The notes: a model not told the origin generated them from the sequence alone. A DNA stretch of 32,605 nt from Limnobacter sp. (GCA_012513825.1 JAAZBL010000161.1:1-32605); one strand, 5' to 3'; counted from the first letter of the stretch, positions 1 to 12,207 are shown. Program-made: numbers and translations.

Positions 1-2
1 AC

Positions 3-224
3 TCGACCGGTCCCGCGCTCGGGTGGCTGCTCGCGTCGATTCCGGCCGCCGGACCGGCCGCCGGCGCCGTTCCGCGCCATCGCCCCACGGCGCGCGGCCG
101 CTCCCACGCTCGGCAGGCCGAGGTGCGCATCGATTACGTCCAGCACGCGCTGAGCGCGCTGCTGATGGCGCGGCGGCTGGCACGCGGGACCGACGTTTGC
201 CCGCTGCTGCTGCCCCCGGCTTGA
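3..224 (+). CDS. 3' end of an unidentified CDS (partial)
   Basis: The third forward frame is open from the window edge to a TGA at 222-224 and encodes at least 73 residues. The last part, with QAEVRIDYVQHALSALLMAR and then a short Leu/Pro-rich tail, reads like a genuine helical C-terminus, unlike the Arg-rich translations of the other two frames. The start lies outside the window and I do not recognise the family. A weak hairpin follows at 260-279. The call rests on composition and a plausible C-terminus only. Confidence 0.45.
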   Translation, partial: STGPALGWLLASIPAAGPAAGAVPRHRPTARGRSHARQAEVRIDYVQHALSALLMARRLARGTDVCPLLLPPA

Positions 225-259
225 TTGCAATCAACGAAACCGACCTTCGCTGGCGAAAG

Positions 260-279
260 GGTCGGGAATAAACCCGGCC
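260..279 (+). terminator. possible hairpin terminator
   Basis: GGTCGGG (260-266) can pair with CCCGGCC (273-279) around an AATAAA loop: seven pairs, one of them G-U. No T-tract follows on either strand, so it is a weak terminator candidate for the upstream partial gene, or simply leader structure of the lipoprotein gene. Confidence 0.3.
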
Positions 280-342
280 GTCATCCCGTTGTCATCAAGC
301 AACCGTATTCATCGATGCATCCAACAGCGAGGAAACCAGGAA

Positions 343-1041
343 ATGACGAGAAAGGGAATCAGCCAGGGATTGATGGTGCTTGCCTTTGCAATGCTGACTG
401 CCTGCGGCGGAGGCGGCGGCGACGACCCGAACGGCGGGCTCGTGCAGGGCGGCGGCTCGGCGGACACCGGCTCCGGCGCGAACAATGACGCGGGCGGCGG
501 TTCGACGACGCAGATCCCGACCGGCCAGTTGCCGCTCGATCCGGCGCCGAGCGGCAGCGGCACCTACACCTGCCGCGACGTGAAGCTCGGGGCGGTCATC
601 GTCGATACGGTCTACGTGCCGGCCGGCGCGAGCTGCGCGCTCGAGGGCACGCGGCTGATCGGCACGGCGGAAGTCGATCGCGGTGCCTTTCTCGAGGCCG
701 TGGCCGTGGACATCAACGGCAACGTGCAGGGGCAGGGCGCCGGCCACGTCTCGGTCACCGGGCGCAGCATCGTCGGCGGATCGATCCAGCTCGAGCAGGG
801 ACAATCGGCAACGGTGCGCGGCGTCACGGTCATCGGGAACATCCAGCTGACCGACAACCGCGGCGCGCTCGTCGTCGAGCAGAACCTCGTCGAAGGGAAC
901 ATCCAGATCAGGCAGAACCGCGGCGGCGTCACGGTGAACGCGAACCGGTCGACGAGCCTCGAATGCGAGGCCAACCAGCCGGCGCCGATCGGCGGCGGCA
1001 ACGTCGCGTCGGACAAGAGCGACCAGTGCCGCAACCTGTGA
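343..1041 (+). CDS. putative lipoprotein with beta-solenoid-like repeats
   Basis: Hypothetical lipoprotein of 232 residues. The N-terminus has a basic start (MTRKG), a hydrophobic stretch and the lipobox LTAC followed by a Gly run, so Cys20 is the likely lipidated residue. A low-complexity Gly/Asp/Ser linker follows. The C-terminal half contains spaced GSIQL, GNIQL and GNIQI motifs about 20-30 residues apart, a pattern seen in right-handed beta-helix or polymer-forming (bactofilin-like) folds. The ATG at 343 is preferred over the upstream GTG at 289 because it starts directly at the signal sequence and follows purine-rich sequence. The final Cys pair (SLECEAN, DQCRNL) could form a disulfide. 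The next gene is convergent and ends 10 bp away. Function is unknown; anchoring in the envelope is inferred from the lipobox. Confidence 0.75.
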   Translation: MTRKGISQGLMVLAFAMLTACGGGGGDDPNGGLVQGGGSADTGSGANNDAGGGSTTQIPTGQLPLDPAPSGSGTYTCRDVKLGAVIVDTVYVPAGASCALEGTRLIGTAEVDRGAFLEAVAVDINGNVQGQGAGHVSVTGRSIVGGSIQLEQGQSATVRGVTVIGNIQLTDNRGALVVEQNLVEGNIQIRQNRGGVTVNANRSTSLECEANQPAPIGGGNVASDKSDQCRNL

Positions 1042-1050
1042 TCGAATCGA

Positions 1051-2166
1051 TCAGGCCGGCAAGCCGCCCTTGCGACGAAATTCGCTCGGCGACTGGCCGG
1101 TCCACTGCCGGAACGCGCGGGCGAAGCTCTTTTCGCTCGCGTAGCCGACCGAACGCGCGACCTGCTTGATCGGCCGTGTCGTACGGCTCAGCTGCTCGAT
1201 GGCCTGCGCGCGCCGCATGTCGTCCTTGATCGCCTGCAGCGACGTGCCTTCGTCGTCGAGCTGCCGGTGCAGCGTGCGCACCGAGACGTTCAACGCGAGC
1301 GCGATCGTGTGCGCGTTGTCGCGCTCTCCGGCGCGCTCGCTCAGCAGCCGGCGAACACGGCTCGCGAGGATCCGGTCGCGTCGGTACTGAAGCACGGTCA
1401 GCGGCAACGCGCGTTGCAGCATCGCCCGCAGCGCGCGCTCGTCGCGGCGCGGCGAGAGCGACAGGTACTGCGCGGCGAAGCCGAGGCCGGCGCGCGACGC
1501 GCCGAATCGCACCGGACCCGGAAACAGCAGCCCGTGCACGTCGCCCCACGGGGGCCGCTCGAATGGAAAGGCGACGTCGACCAGCGGGATTCGCGAATCG
1601 ATCAACCAGCAGGCGTAGCCATGGATGTAGCGCAGGCTCGTCACGAGGCAGAACTCGCGCATCGCGCCCAGCGGGCGCTTCTCCTCGATCGACAGGCTCG
1701 CGATCTCGCCGTCGACCGAAAAGTCGAACACGACGTCGTCGGTCAGCAGCCGGTGGTGCCTGCACCAGCGCTTCAGCGCGACTCCCAGGTCGGGCGAGGG
1801 CAGCGAAGCCCGGCACAGCATGCCGTAGCTGCCCCAGGGCAGGCGGCGCGAGAACCAGCCCAGCGCCTCGTCGTCGAGCTGCTGCATCGCGGCGCTGCAC
1901 AGCGCCTCGAACTGTGACGCGGTCACGCGCGCGTCGGGCTGGCGCAACAGCGACGGCGCGATTCCTGCCTCTTGCAGGGCGTTCGACGGATCGGCGCGAT
2001 ACTTGTCGAAGGCCAGCAGCACGGCCTTGACGAACGCGATCGGCGTGGCGGCGCGTTCGGTGCGCCGGGCGCGCCCGATGCGCCCGGTCCTTGTGGCGCC
2101 CACGGCTGATTCGGCGCGCCGAGCGCGTGCAGGACGCGTCGGGGAGGCGGGGCGGGCAGTTCGCAT
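1051..2166 (-). CDS. AraC-family transcriptional regulator
   Basis: Transcription factor of 371 residues. The C-terminal ~95 residues carry the two helix-turn-helix units of the AraC/XylS family: [17 protein letters not shown], then [20 protein letters not shown] and the closing [11 protein letters not shown]. The N-terminal ~200 residues resemble the arabinose-binding-like sensor domain found in OruR/ArgR-type AraC proteins. The gene is divergent from the acyl-CoA synthetase that opens the isovalerate/leucine operon, so it most likely controls that operon in response to an acyl-CoA or organic-acid signal; this is inference from position. It stands where many gamma- and betaproteobacteria have the MerR-type LiuR. 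The start at 2166 was chosen because upstream codons (to 2247) give an Arg-rich, promoter-overlapping extension; a start further inside is also possible. Confidence 0.85.
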   Translation of the reverse strand: MRTARPASPTRPARARRAESAVGATRTGRIGRARRTERAATPIAFVKAVLLAFDKYRADPSNALQEAGIAPSLLRQPDARVTASQFEALCSAAMQQLDDEALGWFSRRLPWGSYGMLCRASLPSPDLGVALKRWCRHHRLLTDDVVFDFSVDGEIASLSIEEKRPLGAMREFCLVTSLRYIHGYACWLIDSRIPLVDVAFPFERPPWGDVHGLLFPGPVRFGASRAGLGFAAQYLSLSPRRDERALRAMLQRALPLTVLQYRRDRILASRVRRLLSERAGERDNAHTIALALNVSVRTLHRQLDDEGTSLQAIKDDMRRAQAIEQLSRTTRPIKQVARSVGYASEKSFARAFRQWTGQSPSEFRRKGGLPA

Positions 2167-2190
2167 GGCCTGCCGAGTCTGGAACAACTT

Positions 2191-2223
2191 GGCACGATCT
2201 GCAACCACAACGGCAAGACTCGC
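2191..2223 (+). promoter_or_regulatory. candidate AraC-type operator, direct repeats
   Basis: In the 116-bp divergent gap two GGCA-starting half-sites (2191-2202 GGCACGATCTGC and 2212-2223 GGCAAGACTCGC) lie 21 bp apart, two helical turns, and match at 8 of 12 positions. AraC proteins usually bind such direct repeats. A possible -10 TACACT follows at 2238-2243. The assignment is a pattern-based inference. Confidence 0.3.
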
Positions 2224-2282
2224 GCTGCTTCGCTGCCTACACTGCACGCTGCTCGAACGTTTCGACGCGTAGGGAGACAGGC

Positions 2283-4010
2283 ATGACCGAGCGAAGCACC
2301 CGACACGGCGGCATTGCGCCGCAAGACGCGTATTCCCGGGTCAGCGGCGAGACCGATACGCCGCTGTCGTCGGCAACGATCCCGGCCTTGCTGGCCGAAA
2401 CCGCAGCGCGCTTTCCGGACCGTCCCGCGGTCGTCTTTCGCGAACAGGGCGTGCGCTGGACCTGGGCGCAGTTCGTCGCCGAGGTCGATCGGCTCGCCGC
2501 AGGGCTGGCGGCGCTCGGCCTGGAGCGCGGCGACCGGGTCGGCATCTGGTCGCCGAATCGCGTCGAATGGCTGGTCACGCAGTTCGCGACCGCGCGGATC
2601 GGGCTGATCCTCGTCAACATCAATCCGGCGTACCGGCTGCACGAGCTCGAGTACGCGCTGAACACCGCCGGCTGTCGCGCGATCATCTCGGCCGAGCGGC
2701 TGCGCACGTCGAAGTACCTGGAAATGCTGCAGTCGCTGGCTCCCGAAATGGCCACGAGCGAGCCCGGTGCGCTGAAGTCGGCACGCCTGCCGGCGCTGCA
2801 GTTCGTGATCCGGATGGGCACCGAACGCACGCCGGGCATGCTCGGCTACGAAGACGTCCTCGCGCGCGGCGGGGAGCGGCCCGACTCGCGAATGCTCGAC
2901 GGCATCACCGCGACGCTCGACTGCCACGACGCGATCAACATCCAGTTCACCAGCGGCACGACCGGCAACCCGAAGGGCGCCACGCTGACGCATCACAACG
3001 TCGTCAACAACGGGCGTTTCGTCGCGCAGGCGATGCGCTTCACCGAACGCGACTCGCTGTGCATCCCGGTCCCGCTGTACCACTGCTTCGGCATGGTGCT
3101 GTCGGTGCTCGCCTGCGTTTCGACCGGCGCGCAGATGGTGTTTCCCGGCGAGATCTTCGATCCGGGTGCGACACTGGGCGCTGTCGCAGCGGAACGCTGC
3201 ACGGCGCTGCACGGCGTGCCGACGATGTTCATCGCCGAACTCGACCATCCGGATTTCGGCAGCTTCGACCTGTCGACGCTGCGTACCGGCATCATGGCCG
3301 GCGCACCGTGCCCGATCGAGACGATGAAGCGGGTCGTCGAACAGATGAACATGCGCGAGATCACGATCGCCTACGGGATGACCGAGACGAGCCCGGTGTC
3401 GTTCCAGAGCTCGACCAGCGATCCGCTCGAACGCCGCGTCTCGACGGTCGGACGCATCCAGCCGCACCTCGAGGCCAAGGTCGTCGACTCCGACGGCGAG
3501 GTCGTTCCGGTCGGCGAGGCCGGCGAGCTCTGGGTGCGCGGCTACTCGGTGATGAAGGGCTACTGGGGCGACGACGAGCGCACGCGCGAGGCGATCGTCG
3601 ACGGCTGGATGCGCACCGGCGACCGTGCCACGATCGATGCCGAAGGCTATTGCAACATCGTCGGCCGCGTGAAGGACATGCTGATCCGGGGCGGCGAGAA
3701 CGTCTACCCGCGCGAGATCGAAGAGTTCCTGTTCACGCATCCGAAGGTGCAGTCGGTCCAGGTCTTCGGCGTACCCGACCAGAAGTACGGCGAGGAGATC
3801 TGCGCGTGGATCGTGCTGAAGCCCGGCGCGCAGGCCACCGAAGACGAAATCCGCGATTTCTGCCGCGACCGGATCGCCCACTACAAGGTTCCGCGGTACA
3901 TCCGCTTCGTTTCCGACATGCCGATGACGATCACCGGCAAGGTCCAGAAGTTCGTCATGCGCGAGCGGATGGTCGACGAACTGAAGCTCACCGAAAATCG
4001 AACCGCCTGA
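2283..4010 (+). CDS. AMP-dependent acyl-CoA synthetase/ligase
   Basis: ANL-superfamily enzyme of 575 residues that activates a carboxylic acid to its CoA thioester via an acyl-AMP. Visible motifs are the P-loop-like [10 protein letters not shown] (223-232), YGMTET (364-369), the TGD motif of the hinge region (MRTGDRA) and the C-terminal catalytic lysine in TGKVQK (Lys553). The start ATG follows AGGGAGA at 2272-2278. It is the first gene of a same-strand run of catabolic genes; the next starts 29 bp downstream. Context suggests isovalerate or another branched short/medium-chain acid as substrate, feeding the dehydrogenase that follows, but sequence alone does not separate this from a general FadD-like medium-chain ligase. 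Confidence 0.93.
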   Translation: MTERSTRHGGIAPQDAYSRVSGETDTPLSSATIPALLAETAARFPDRPAVVFREQGVRWTWAQFVAEVDRLAAGLAALGLERGDRVGIWSPNRVEWLVTQFATARIGLILVNINPAYRLHELEYALNTAGCRAIISAERLRTSKYLEMLQSLAPEMATSEPGALKSARLPALQFVIRMGTERTPGMLGYEDVLARGGERPDSRMLDGITATLDCHDAINIQFTSGTTGNPKGATLTHHNVVNNGRFVAQAMRFTERDSLCIPVPLYHCFGMVLSVLACVSTGAQMVFPGEIFDPGATLGAVAAERCTALHGVPTMFIAELDHPDFGSFDLSTLRTGIMAGAPCPIETMKRVVEQMNMREITIAYGMTETSPVSFQSSTSDPLERRVSTVGRIQPHLEAKVVDSDGEVVPVGEAGELWVRGYSVMKGYWGDDERTREAIVDGWMRTGDRATIDAEGYCNIVGRVKDMLIRGGENVYPREIEEFLFTHPKVQSVQVFGVPDQKYGEEICAWIVLKPGAQATEDEIRDFCRDRIAHYKVPRYIRFVSDMPMTITGKVQKFVMRERMVDELKLTENRTA

Positions 4011-4039
4011 CGTCCCATTCACGACATTCGGAGATATCC

Positions 4040-5215
4040 ATGGCCCAGTTACCCGGACTGCACTTCAATCTCGGCGAAACCATCGAGATGCTGCGCGACA
4101 GCGTGCAGGCCTTCGCGGCAGACGAGATCGCGCCACGCGCGGCCGACATCGACCGGGACAACCTGTTCCCGGCCGACCTGTGGAAGAAGCTCGGAGACCT
4201 CGGCCTGCACGGCATGACCGTCGGCGAGGACTACGGCGGCACGAACCTCGGCTACCTGGCCCACATCGTCGCGATGGAAGAGGTGTCGCGGGCCTCGGCC
4301 GCCGTCGGCCTTTCCTACGGCGCGCATTCGAACCTGTGCGTCAACCAGATCCACCGCAACGGCAGCGACGAACAGAGGCGCAGGTACCTGCCGAAGCTCG
4401 TGTCGGGCGAGCACGTCGGCGCGCTGGCGATGAGCGAGCCGAACGCCGGATCCGACGTCGTCAGCATGAAGCTGCGCGCCGAAGCGAAGGGCGACCGCTA
4501 CCTGCTCAACGGCGCGAAGATGTGGATCACGAACGCCGGCGATGCCGACACGCTGGTCGTCTACGCGAAGACCGAACCGGAAGCCGGCCCGCGCGGCATC
4601 ACCGCGTTCATCATCGAGAAGGGCTTCCGCGGCCTGTCGTTCGGCACGAAACTCGACAAGCTCGGCATGCGCGGCTCGAACACCTACCCGGTGTTCTTCG
4701 AGGACTGCGAAGTGCCTGCCGAGAACGTGCTCGGCGGCGTCGGCAACGGCGTGAAGGTGCTGATGAGCGGGCTCGACTACGAGCGCGCCGTGCTGTCGGG
4801 TGGACCGCTGGGCATCATGGCCGCCTGCATGGACGTCGTGCTGCCCTACGTGCACGAGCGCAAGCAGTTCGGCCAGAGCATCGGCGAGTTCCAGCTAATG
4901 CAGGGCAAGCTCGCCGACCTGTACACGACCTGGCAGGCCTGCCGCGCCTACGTCTACGCGGTCGGCCAGGCCTGCGATCGCGGCGACCATGCGCGCACGC
5001 TACGCAAGGACGCCGCCGGCGCGATCCTGTACTCGGCCGAGAAGGCCACCTGGATGGCCGGCGAGGCGATCCAGGTGCTCGGCGGCAACGGCTACATCAA
5101 CGAATACCCGACCGGCCGCCTCTGGCGCGACGCGAAGCTCTACGAAATCGGCGCAGGCACCAGCGAGATCCGCCGGATGCTGATCGGCCGCGAGCTGTAC
5201 AGCGAGTCGATGTAA
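4040..5215 (+). CDS. liuA: isovaleryl-CoA dehydrogenase
   Basis: FAD-dependent acyl-CoA dehydrogenase of 391 residues that oxidises isovaleryl-CoA to 3-methylcrotonyl-CoA, passing electrons to ETF. Conserved features include [43 protein letters not shown] and the C-terminal [21 protein letters not shown] region. The proposed catalytic base is Glu248 in [12 protein letters not shown], the position typical of isovaleryl-CoA dehydrogenase rather than of short/medium-chain enzymes, whose base lies near the C-terminus. That position and the operon context (followed by both methylcrotonyl-CoA carboxylase subunits) make the substrate call strong. The start is the ATG at 4040; longer readings of this frame run back inside the previous gene and are spurious. 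Confidence 0.95.
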   Translation: MAQLPGLHFNLGETIEMLRDSVQAFAADEIAPRAADIDRDNLFPADLWKKLGDLGLHGMTVGEDYGGTNLGYLAHIVAMEEVSRASAAVGLSYGAHSNLCVNQIHRNGSDEQRRRYLPKLVSGEHVGALAMSEPNAGSDVVSMKLRAEAKGDRYLLNGAKMWITNAGDADTLVVYAKTEPEAGPRGITAFIIEKGFRGLSFGTKLDKLGMRGSNTYPVFFEDCEVPAENVLGGVGNGVKVLMSGLDYERAVLSGGPLGIMAACMDVVLPYVHERKQFGQSIGEFQLMQGKLADLYTTWQACRAYVYAVGQACDRGDHARTLRKDAAGAILYSAEKATWMAGEAIQVLGGNGYINEYPTGRLWRDAKLYEIGAGTSEIRRMLIGRELYSESM

Positions 5216-5225
5216 GGAGCGAGCG

Positions 5226-6833
5226 ATGGATGTCCTGAAATCGCGAATCGACCCGCGCTCGTCCGAATTCCAGGCCAACGCCGAAACGATGCGCGCGCTG
5301 GTCGAGGACTTGCGCGCGACGGCGGCCGAAGTCCAGCGCGGCGGCGGCGAAACGGCGCGCGCCAGGCACACGGCGCGCGGCAAGCTGCTCCCGCGCGACC
5401 GCGTCGAGAAGCTGCTCGACCCCGGCACGCCGTTCCTCGAGATCGGCCAGCTCGCCGCCTGGGGCATGTACGGCGGCGAGGCGCCGAGCGCCGGCATCAT
5501 CGCCGGCATCGGCCGCGTCCAGGGCATCGACTGCATGATCGTGGCCAACGATGCCACGGTGAAGGGCGGCACCTACTACCCGCTGACGGTCAAGAAGCAC
5601 CTGCGTGCGCAGGAGATCGCCGAGCAGAACCATCTGCCGTGCATCTACCTGGTCGACTCCGGCGGCGCCTTCCTGCCGCGCCAGGACGAGGTCTTCCCCG
5701 ATCGCGAACATTTCGGCCGCATCTTCTACAACCAGGCGAACCTGTCGGCCAAGGGCATCCCGCAACTGGCCGTCGTCATGGGTTCGTGCACGGCCGGCGG
5801 CGCCTACGTGCCGGCGATGAGCGACGAGACGGTCATCGTGCGCAACCAGGGCACGATCTTCCTCGGCGGGCCGCCGCTGGTGAAGGCCGCGACCGGCGAG
5901 GTCGTCAGCGCCGAGGACCTCGGTGGCGGCGACGTGCACACGCGGATCTCGGGCGTCGCCGACCACCTGGCCGAGAACGACGCGCATGCGCTCTACATCG
6001 CGCGACGCATCGTCGCGAACTTCAACCGGATGCGCCCGACCCCGGTCACGATCGAGTCCAGCGAAGAGCCGCTGTACGACCCGCAGGAGATCTACGGCAT
6101 CGTCCCGCAGGACACGCGCAAGCCCTACGACGTGCGCGAGATCATCGCGCGCGTCGTCGACGGCTCGCGTCTCGACGAGTTCAAGGCGCGCTACGGCACG
6201 ACGCTGGTGACCGGTTTCGCGCGGCTCTACGGGATGCCGGTCGGCATCATCGCCAACAACGGGATCCTGTTCAGCGAGAGCGCACAGAAGGGCGCGCACT
6301 TCATCGAACTGTGCTCGCAGCGCGGCATCCCGCTGGTGTTCCTGCAGAACATCACCGGCTTCATGGTCGGGCGCAAGTACGAGAACGAGGGCATCGCCCG
6401 GCACGGCGCCAAGATGGTCACGGCGGTGGCGACCACGCAGGTGCCGAAGATCACGATGCTGATCGGCGGCAGCTTCGGCGCCGGCAACTACGGGATGTGC
6501 GGCCGGGCCTACTCGCCGCGCTTCCTCTGGATGTGGCCGAACGGGCGCATCAGCGTGATGGGCGGCGAGCAGGCCGCCGCGGTGCTGGCCACCGTCAAGC
6601 GCGACGGCATCGAGGCCAGGGGCGGGCAGTGGAGCGCCGACGAAGAAGAAGCCTTCAAGGCGCCGATCCGCGAGCAATACGAAGCGCAGGGCCACCCGTA
6701 TTACGCGACCGCCCGGCTCTGGGACGACGGCGTCGTCGATCCGGCGCAGACGAGGCGCGTGCTGGGGCTGTCGCTCGCCGCGAGCCTGAACGCGCCGATT
6801 CCGCCGACGAAGTTCGGCGTGTTCCGGATGTGA
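5226..6833 (+). CDS. liuB: methylcrotonyl-CoA carboxylase, beta (carboxyltransferase) subunit
   Basis: Carboxyltransferase subunit of biotin-dependent 3-methylcrotonyl-CoA carboxylase, 535 residues, the usual size. It transfers CO2 from carboxybiotin to 3-methylcrotonyl-CoA. Family hallmarks: [20 protein letters not shown] at the N-terminus, [48 protein letters not shown], and the crotonase-like C-terminal half with [20 protein letters not shown]. The ribosome-binding AAGGAG (5214-5219) overlaps the stop codon of liuA, and the start is only 10 bp beyond it, indicating co-transcription and probable translational coupling. It works as a complex with the alpha subunit encoded next. Confidence 0.96.
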   Translation: MDVLKSRIDPRSSEFQANAETMRALVEDLRATAAEVQRGGGETARARHTARGKLLPRDRVEKLLDPGTPFLEIGQLAAWGMYGGEAPSAGIIAGIGRVQGIDCMIVANDATVKGGTYYPLTVKKHLRAQEIAEQNHLPCIYLVDSGGAFLPRQDEVFPDREHFGRIFYNQANLSAKGIPQLAVVMGSCTAGGAYVPAMSDETVIVRNQGTIFLGGPPLVKAATGEVVSAEDLGGGDVHTRISGVADHLAENDAHALYIARRIVANFNRMRPTPVTIESSEEPLYDPQEIYGIVPQDTRKPYDVREIIARVVDGSRLDEFKARYGTTLVTGFARLYGMPVGIIANNGILFSESAQKGAHFIELCSQRGIPLVFLQNITGFMVGRKYENEGIARHGAKMVTAVATTQVPKITMLIGGSFGAGNYGMCGRAYSPRFLWMWPNGRISVMGGEQAAAVLATVKRDGIEARGGQWSADEEEAFKAPIREQYEAQGHPYYATARLWDDGVVDPAQTRRVLGLSLAASLNAPIPPTKFGVFRM

Positions 6834-6846
6834 GGAGCGCACGAAC

Positions 6847-8846
<2,000 letters not shown>

Positions 8847-8847
<1 letters not shown>

Positions 8848-9746
8848 TGGAACAGGTCCGCATCGTCGAAGTCGGCCCGCGCGACGGGTTGCAGAACGAA
8901 AAGCAGTCGATCCCGACCGACGTCAAGCTCGAACTGATCGACCGGCTCGGCGCGGCCGGGCTGCGATCGATCGAGGCGACGTCGTTCGTCTCGCCGAAAT
9001 GGGTTCCGCAAATGGCCGATCACGCCGAGCTGATGCGCGCGCTCGTGCGCCGCCCCGGCGTCGACTACCCGGTGCTGACGCCGAACCTGAAGGGCTTCGA
9101 GGCCGCGCTGGCTGCCGGCGCGACCGAGGTCGCCGTGTTCACCGCGGCGTCCGAGGGCTTCTCGCGCAAGAACACGAACTGCTCGATCGCCGAATCGATC
9201 GAGCGCTTCGTACCGCTGGCCGAGGCGGCGCGCAGCGCCGGCGTCAAGGTCCGCGGCTATGTCTCCTGCGTCGTCGCCTGTCCGTACGACGGTCCGATCG
9301 CGCCTTCGCAGGTCGCCGACGTCGCGGCGCGGCTGCTCGATCTCGGCTGCTACGAGGTCTCGCTCGGCGACACGATCGGCGTCGGCACGCCGGCCTCGGT
9401 GCAACGGATGCTCGACGCCGTGGCCGCGCGCATCCCGGTGGCACGGCTCGCCGGGCACTACCACGACACCTACGGCATGGCCGTGGCGAACGTCCACGCG
9501 TCGTATCTGTTCGGCCTGCGCGTGTTCGACAGCTCGGTCTCGGGACTCGGCGGCTGCCCGTATGCGAAGGGCGCCACCGGCAACGTCGCCACCGAAGACG
9601 TCGTCTACCTGCTGCAGGGGCTCGGCGCCGACACCGGCGTCGATCTCGACGCGCTGGTCGACTGCGGCGCGTGGATTTCCGAGCGGCTGGGCCGGGCGAA
9701 CGGCTCGCGGGTCGGGCGGGCGCTGCTGGCGAAAAGAGCAGGCTAG
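8847..9746 (+). CDS. liuE: hydroxymethylglutaryl-CoA lyase
   Basis: TIM-barrel lyase of 299 residues that cleaves 3-hydroxy-3-methylglutaryl-CoA to acetoacetate and acetyl-CoA, the last step of leucine breakdown. Key features: VGPRDGLQNEK with the catalytic Arg12-Asp13, the metal-ligand motif HYHDTYG, and the loop signature GLGGCPYAKGATGN with catalytic Cys237. Length is normal for the bacterial enzyme. The ATG at 8847 overlaps the last base of the liuD stop codon (TGATG), with the ribosome-binding GAAGGAG inside liuD, so translation is coupled. It is the final gene of the operon; a convergent gene ends 12 bp beyond, leaving no room for a separate terminator. Confidence 0.96.
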
Positions 9747-9758
9747 TCCGACAGCTTC

Positions 9759-10268
9759 CTAGTTGCGAACCACCATGACCGACCGCAGGTCGGCCACCGG
9801 CGCGCCGTCGCTCGCCTCGACCCGCGTTTCCCAGACGACGAAACCCAGCGCGCCGTTCTTCTTCTCGTAGAGATCGACGATGCGCGGCCGGAAGTGCAGC
9901 GTGTCGCCTGCGTGCGCGATCCGGCGATAGCCGAAATGCTGTTCGCCGTGCAGCACCTTCGCGTAGTCGATCCCGAGCCGCTCGTAGACCTCCATCGGAT
10001 TCGGGCTGTCCATTTCCAGGCAGAACAGGAAGGTCGGCGGAACGGGCAGCGACGGGTGCCCGGCTCGCCGCGCCGCGACTTCGTCCGAATAGATCGGGTC
10101 GGTCTGGCCGGTCGCCCGAGCGAAGCTGCGCAGCCGGCCGGGTTCGACCAGCACGCTGAACGGCGTCAGCTCGCTGCCGATGAGCCGCGGATCGAGTCGC
10201 GGCGCCGCAGGCTTCGGCGCGTCTTGCGGCTGCGGGTCGTCGTGCCGGTCGGTTTGCGCCCGCTTCAC
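9759..10268 (-). CDS. MaoC-like / FAS1-like dehydratase-domain protein
   Basis: Single hotdog-fold protein of 169 residues, matching the N-terminal half-domain type of MaoC dehydratases: LIGSELTPFSVLVEPGRLRSFARATGQ, then DPIYSDEVAAR, PPTFLFCLEMDSP, LHGEQHFGYRRIAHAGDTL and a C-terminal VMVV strand. Related proteins hydrate enoyl-CoA or form one half of a two-subunit hydratase. The start is a GTG at 10268 that overlaps the TGA of the upstream tetR-like gene by four bases (GTGA) and follows AAGGGA. I find no ATG at a suitable position, and longer readings run inside the regulator. Substrate unknown. Because the neighbouring leucine operon lacks a methylglutaconyl-CoA hydratase, a role there is conceivable but unsupported. 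Confidence 0.8.
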   Translation of the reverse strand: MKRAQTDRHDDPQPQDAPKPAAPRLDPRLIGSELTPFSVLVEPGRLRSFARATGQTDPIYSDEVAARRAGHPSLPVPPTFLFCLEMDSPNPMEVYERLGIDYAKVLHGEQHFGYRRIAHAGDTLHFRPRIVDLYEKKNGALGFVVWETRVEASDGAPVADLRSVMVVRN

Positions 10269-10927
10269 GTTTTCCCTTCGGTTCGCGCGACCGGTGGATG
10301 CGCGCGGACGCCGTCGAGCCACATGTCGGTCATCTGGCGGGCCAGCACCTCGGGTTTCCACGGCCCGCGGCTGCGATACCAGATCGTGCTGTAGTGCAAC
10401 GGGCCGAACAGCTGGTTGACCAGCAGGTCGGCGGGGACGTCCGAGCGCAGGATCCGCTCGGCCTGCGCGTTCTCGATCATCTGCGCGAACAGGCGGTGGT
10501 ACCTGCGCCGCTGCTCGCCGACCAGCGCCCGCGTCTCTGGTTCGAGCAGATGCATCGACTGCATGAAGACGGTCAGGTCGTCGATCCGTTCCAGGCAAAT
10601 CCGGGCGACGTCTTCGGCGACCGCGCGCAGCTTGTCCGGCAGCGGATCGGGCCGCGCCAGGATGTCGGTCAGCCGCTGCATCTGCAGCTCGAGCAGCGGC
10701 TGGTAGATCCCGTACAGCGCGGCGTCCTTCGAGTCGAAGTGGTAGTAGAACGCCCCCTTCGAGACCTCGGCTTCGGCACAGATCTGGTCGATGCTGACGT
10801 TCGAGTAGCCGTGCGCGGCGAACAGACGCGTCGCCGCTTCCCGCAGGCGCTCCCGCGCTCCGCGAACGACAGTGGCGCCGTTTCGGCGCGTCGACGCGGC
10901 GGACGCGCCTCGCTGAGCACTTTCCAT
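10265..10927 (-). CDS. TetR-family transcriptional regulator
   Basis: One-component repressor of 220 residues. The N-terminal helix-turn-helix is canonical: LREAATRLFAAHGYSNVS, DQICAEAEVSKGAFYYHFDS, KDAALYGIY. The rest is an all-helical ligand/dimerisation domain with the C-terminal pattern (LLVNQLFGPLHYSTIWY) seen in acyl-CoA-responsive members. It follows the binding-protein gene by 17 bp and overlaps the MaoC-like gene by 4 bp, so it is the middle gene of a three-gene unit. A GTG at 10954 could add nine residues and would overlap the upstream stop codon; the ATG at 10927 is preferred, though its ribosome-binding site is weak. It may bind the inverted repeat at 12208-12228 and so autoregulate. 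Confidence 0.9.
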   Translation of the reverse strand: MESAQRGASAASTRRNGATVVRGARERLREAATRLFAAHGYSNVSIDQICAEAEVSKGAFYYHFDSKDAALYGIYQPLLELQMQRLTDILARPDPLPDKLRAVAEDVARICLERIDDLTVFMQSMHLLEPETRALVGEQRRRYHRLFAQMIENAQAERILRSDVPADLLVNQLFGPLHYSTIWYRSRGPWKPEVLARQMTDMWLDGVRAHPPVARTEGKT

Positions 10928-10944
10928 GCGCTCGGCTCGACCGC

Positions 10945-12147
10945 CTACTTCCACAGCTTGCAGCGGCTTTCGGCTTTCGTCGTGAAGACTTCCTCGCCCG
11001 GCATCTTCGCGACCAGCTTCACGTAATCCCAGGGCTCCTTCGACTCGGCGGGAGCCTTGACCTCGACCAGGTACATGTCGTGCACGTACCGACCGTCGGG
11101 CCGCACCTGGCCCTCGGCGTAGAAATCCGACAGCCGCGTGTTCCGGAACCAGTCCATGATCGTGTCTGCGTCGGTCGACTTCGTGGCCTCGACCGCGCGC
11201 AGGTAGTTCATCGTGGCCGAATAGTTGGCGGCCTGGATTTCGGTCGGCATCCGCTGGGCCTTCTCGTAGAAGCGGCGACCGAACTCGCGCGTCTTGTCGT
11301 TCAGGTTCCAGTCCCAGCTCGTCGTGAACAGCAGTCCCTCGGCGCCGGCGAGCCCCATGCTGTGGACGTCGGTGATGAACAGCATCAGGCTGGCGACCTT
11401 CATCGTCTGGTCGATCCCGAACTCCTTCGTCGCCTTCAGCGCGTTCAGCATGTCGCTGCCGCCGTTAGCGATGCCGACGATATCGGACTTCGAGCTCTGC
11501 GCCTGCAGCACGAAGGACGAGAAGTCCGCCGTGTTCAGCGGGTGCTTGACTGCGCCGACGACCTTGCCGCCGCCGGACTCGATCACCGCGGTCGCATCGC
11601 GCTGCAGCGCCTCTCCGAACGCGTAGTCGGCCGCGATGAAGAACCAGTCCTTGTAGCCCTGCTGAACCATCGCGCGCCCGGTGCCGCGAGCCAGCGCAAC
11701 GGTGTCCCACGCATAGTGGATCGTGTACGGCGAGCACTGCTCGTTGGTCAGCGCCGAGGTGCCCGGGCCGTTCGCGATGAACACGCGCTTGCGTTCCTGG
11801 GCCAGTTGCGACAGCGCCAGCGCCGCCGCCGAGTTGGTGCCGCCGACGAGCATCTGGATGTTCTGCGTGTCCATCCACTCGCGCGCCTTGGCAGCAGCCA
11901 CGTCGGCCTTGTTCTGGTGATCGGCTGCGAGCAGCTCGATCGGCATGCCGTTGACGGTGCCGCCGAAATCGTCGATGGCCATCTGGATTGCGAGCGCACC
12001 GTTGCGTCCGTCGAGGTCCGAGTAGGCGCCCGACATGTCGGTCAGGAAACCGATGCGCAGGGCCTCCTGCGCTGCGGCCTGACCCGAGTGGCCGAACAGC
12101 GCCGAAGTTCCGAGGAGCAGGGCGAATAGCTGCGGTCTGAAGGTCAT
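10945..12147 (-). CDS. branched-chain amino-acid type ABC transporter substrate-binding protein
   Basis: Periplasmic binding protein of the LivJ-like type I fold (Peripla_BP_6), 400 residues. It has a Sec signal peptide (about 1-26, ending GQAAAQ) and the mature start EALRIGFLTDMSGAYSDLDG. Further family features are AIQMAIDDFGG, ELLAADHQNKADVAAAKARE and VGGTNSAAALALSQLAQE. Such proteins bind amino acids, amides, urea or aromatic and fatty acids. No permease or ATPase genes are nearby, so it either works with a transporter encoded elsewhere or acts as a sensor partner. AGGGAG lies just upstream of the ATG. It is the first gene of an operon with the TetR and MaoC-like genes, which suggests an organic acid or acyl-type ligand. 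Confidence 0.92.
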   Translation of the reverse strand: MTFRPQLFALLLGTSALFGHSGQAAAQEALRIGFLTDMSGAYSDLDGRNGALAIQMAIDDFGGTVNGMPIELLAADHQNKADVAAAKAREWMDTQNIQMLVGGTNSAAALALSQLAQERKRVFIANGPGTSALTNEQCSPYTIHYAWDTVALARGTGRAMVQQGYKDWFFIAADYAFGEALQRDATAVIESGGGKVVGAVKHPLNTADFSSFVLQAQSSKSDIVGIANGGSDMLNALKATKEFGIDQTMKVASLMLFITDVHSMGLAGAEGLLFTTSWDWNLNDKTREFGRRFYEKAQRMPTEIQAANYSATMNYLRAVEATKSTDADTIMDWFRNTRLSDFYAEGQVRPDGRYVHDMYLVEVKAPAESKEPWDYVKLVAKMPGEEVFTTKAESRCKLWK

Positions 12148-12207
12148 CGAATCGTCTCCCTGACGAATTCCGGAGGAGGCGGCTCCGCCGGCCGGTGTCG
12201 TGAACTG

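Noticed and set aside
2567-4039. A long 5' extension of the isovaleryl-CoA dehydrogenase frame
   Set aside because: It overlaps the ligase gene in another frame and has no family similarity; the ATG at 4040 gives the normal length.
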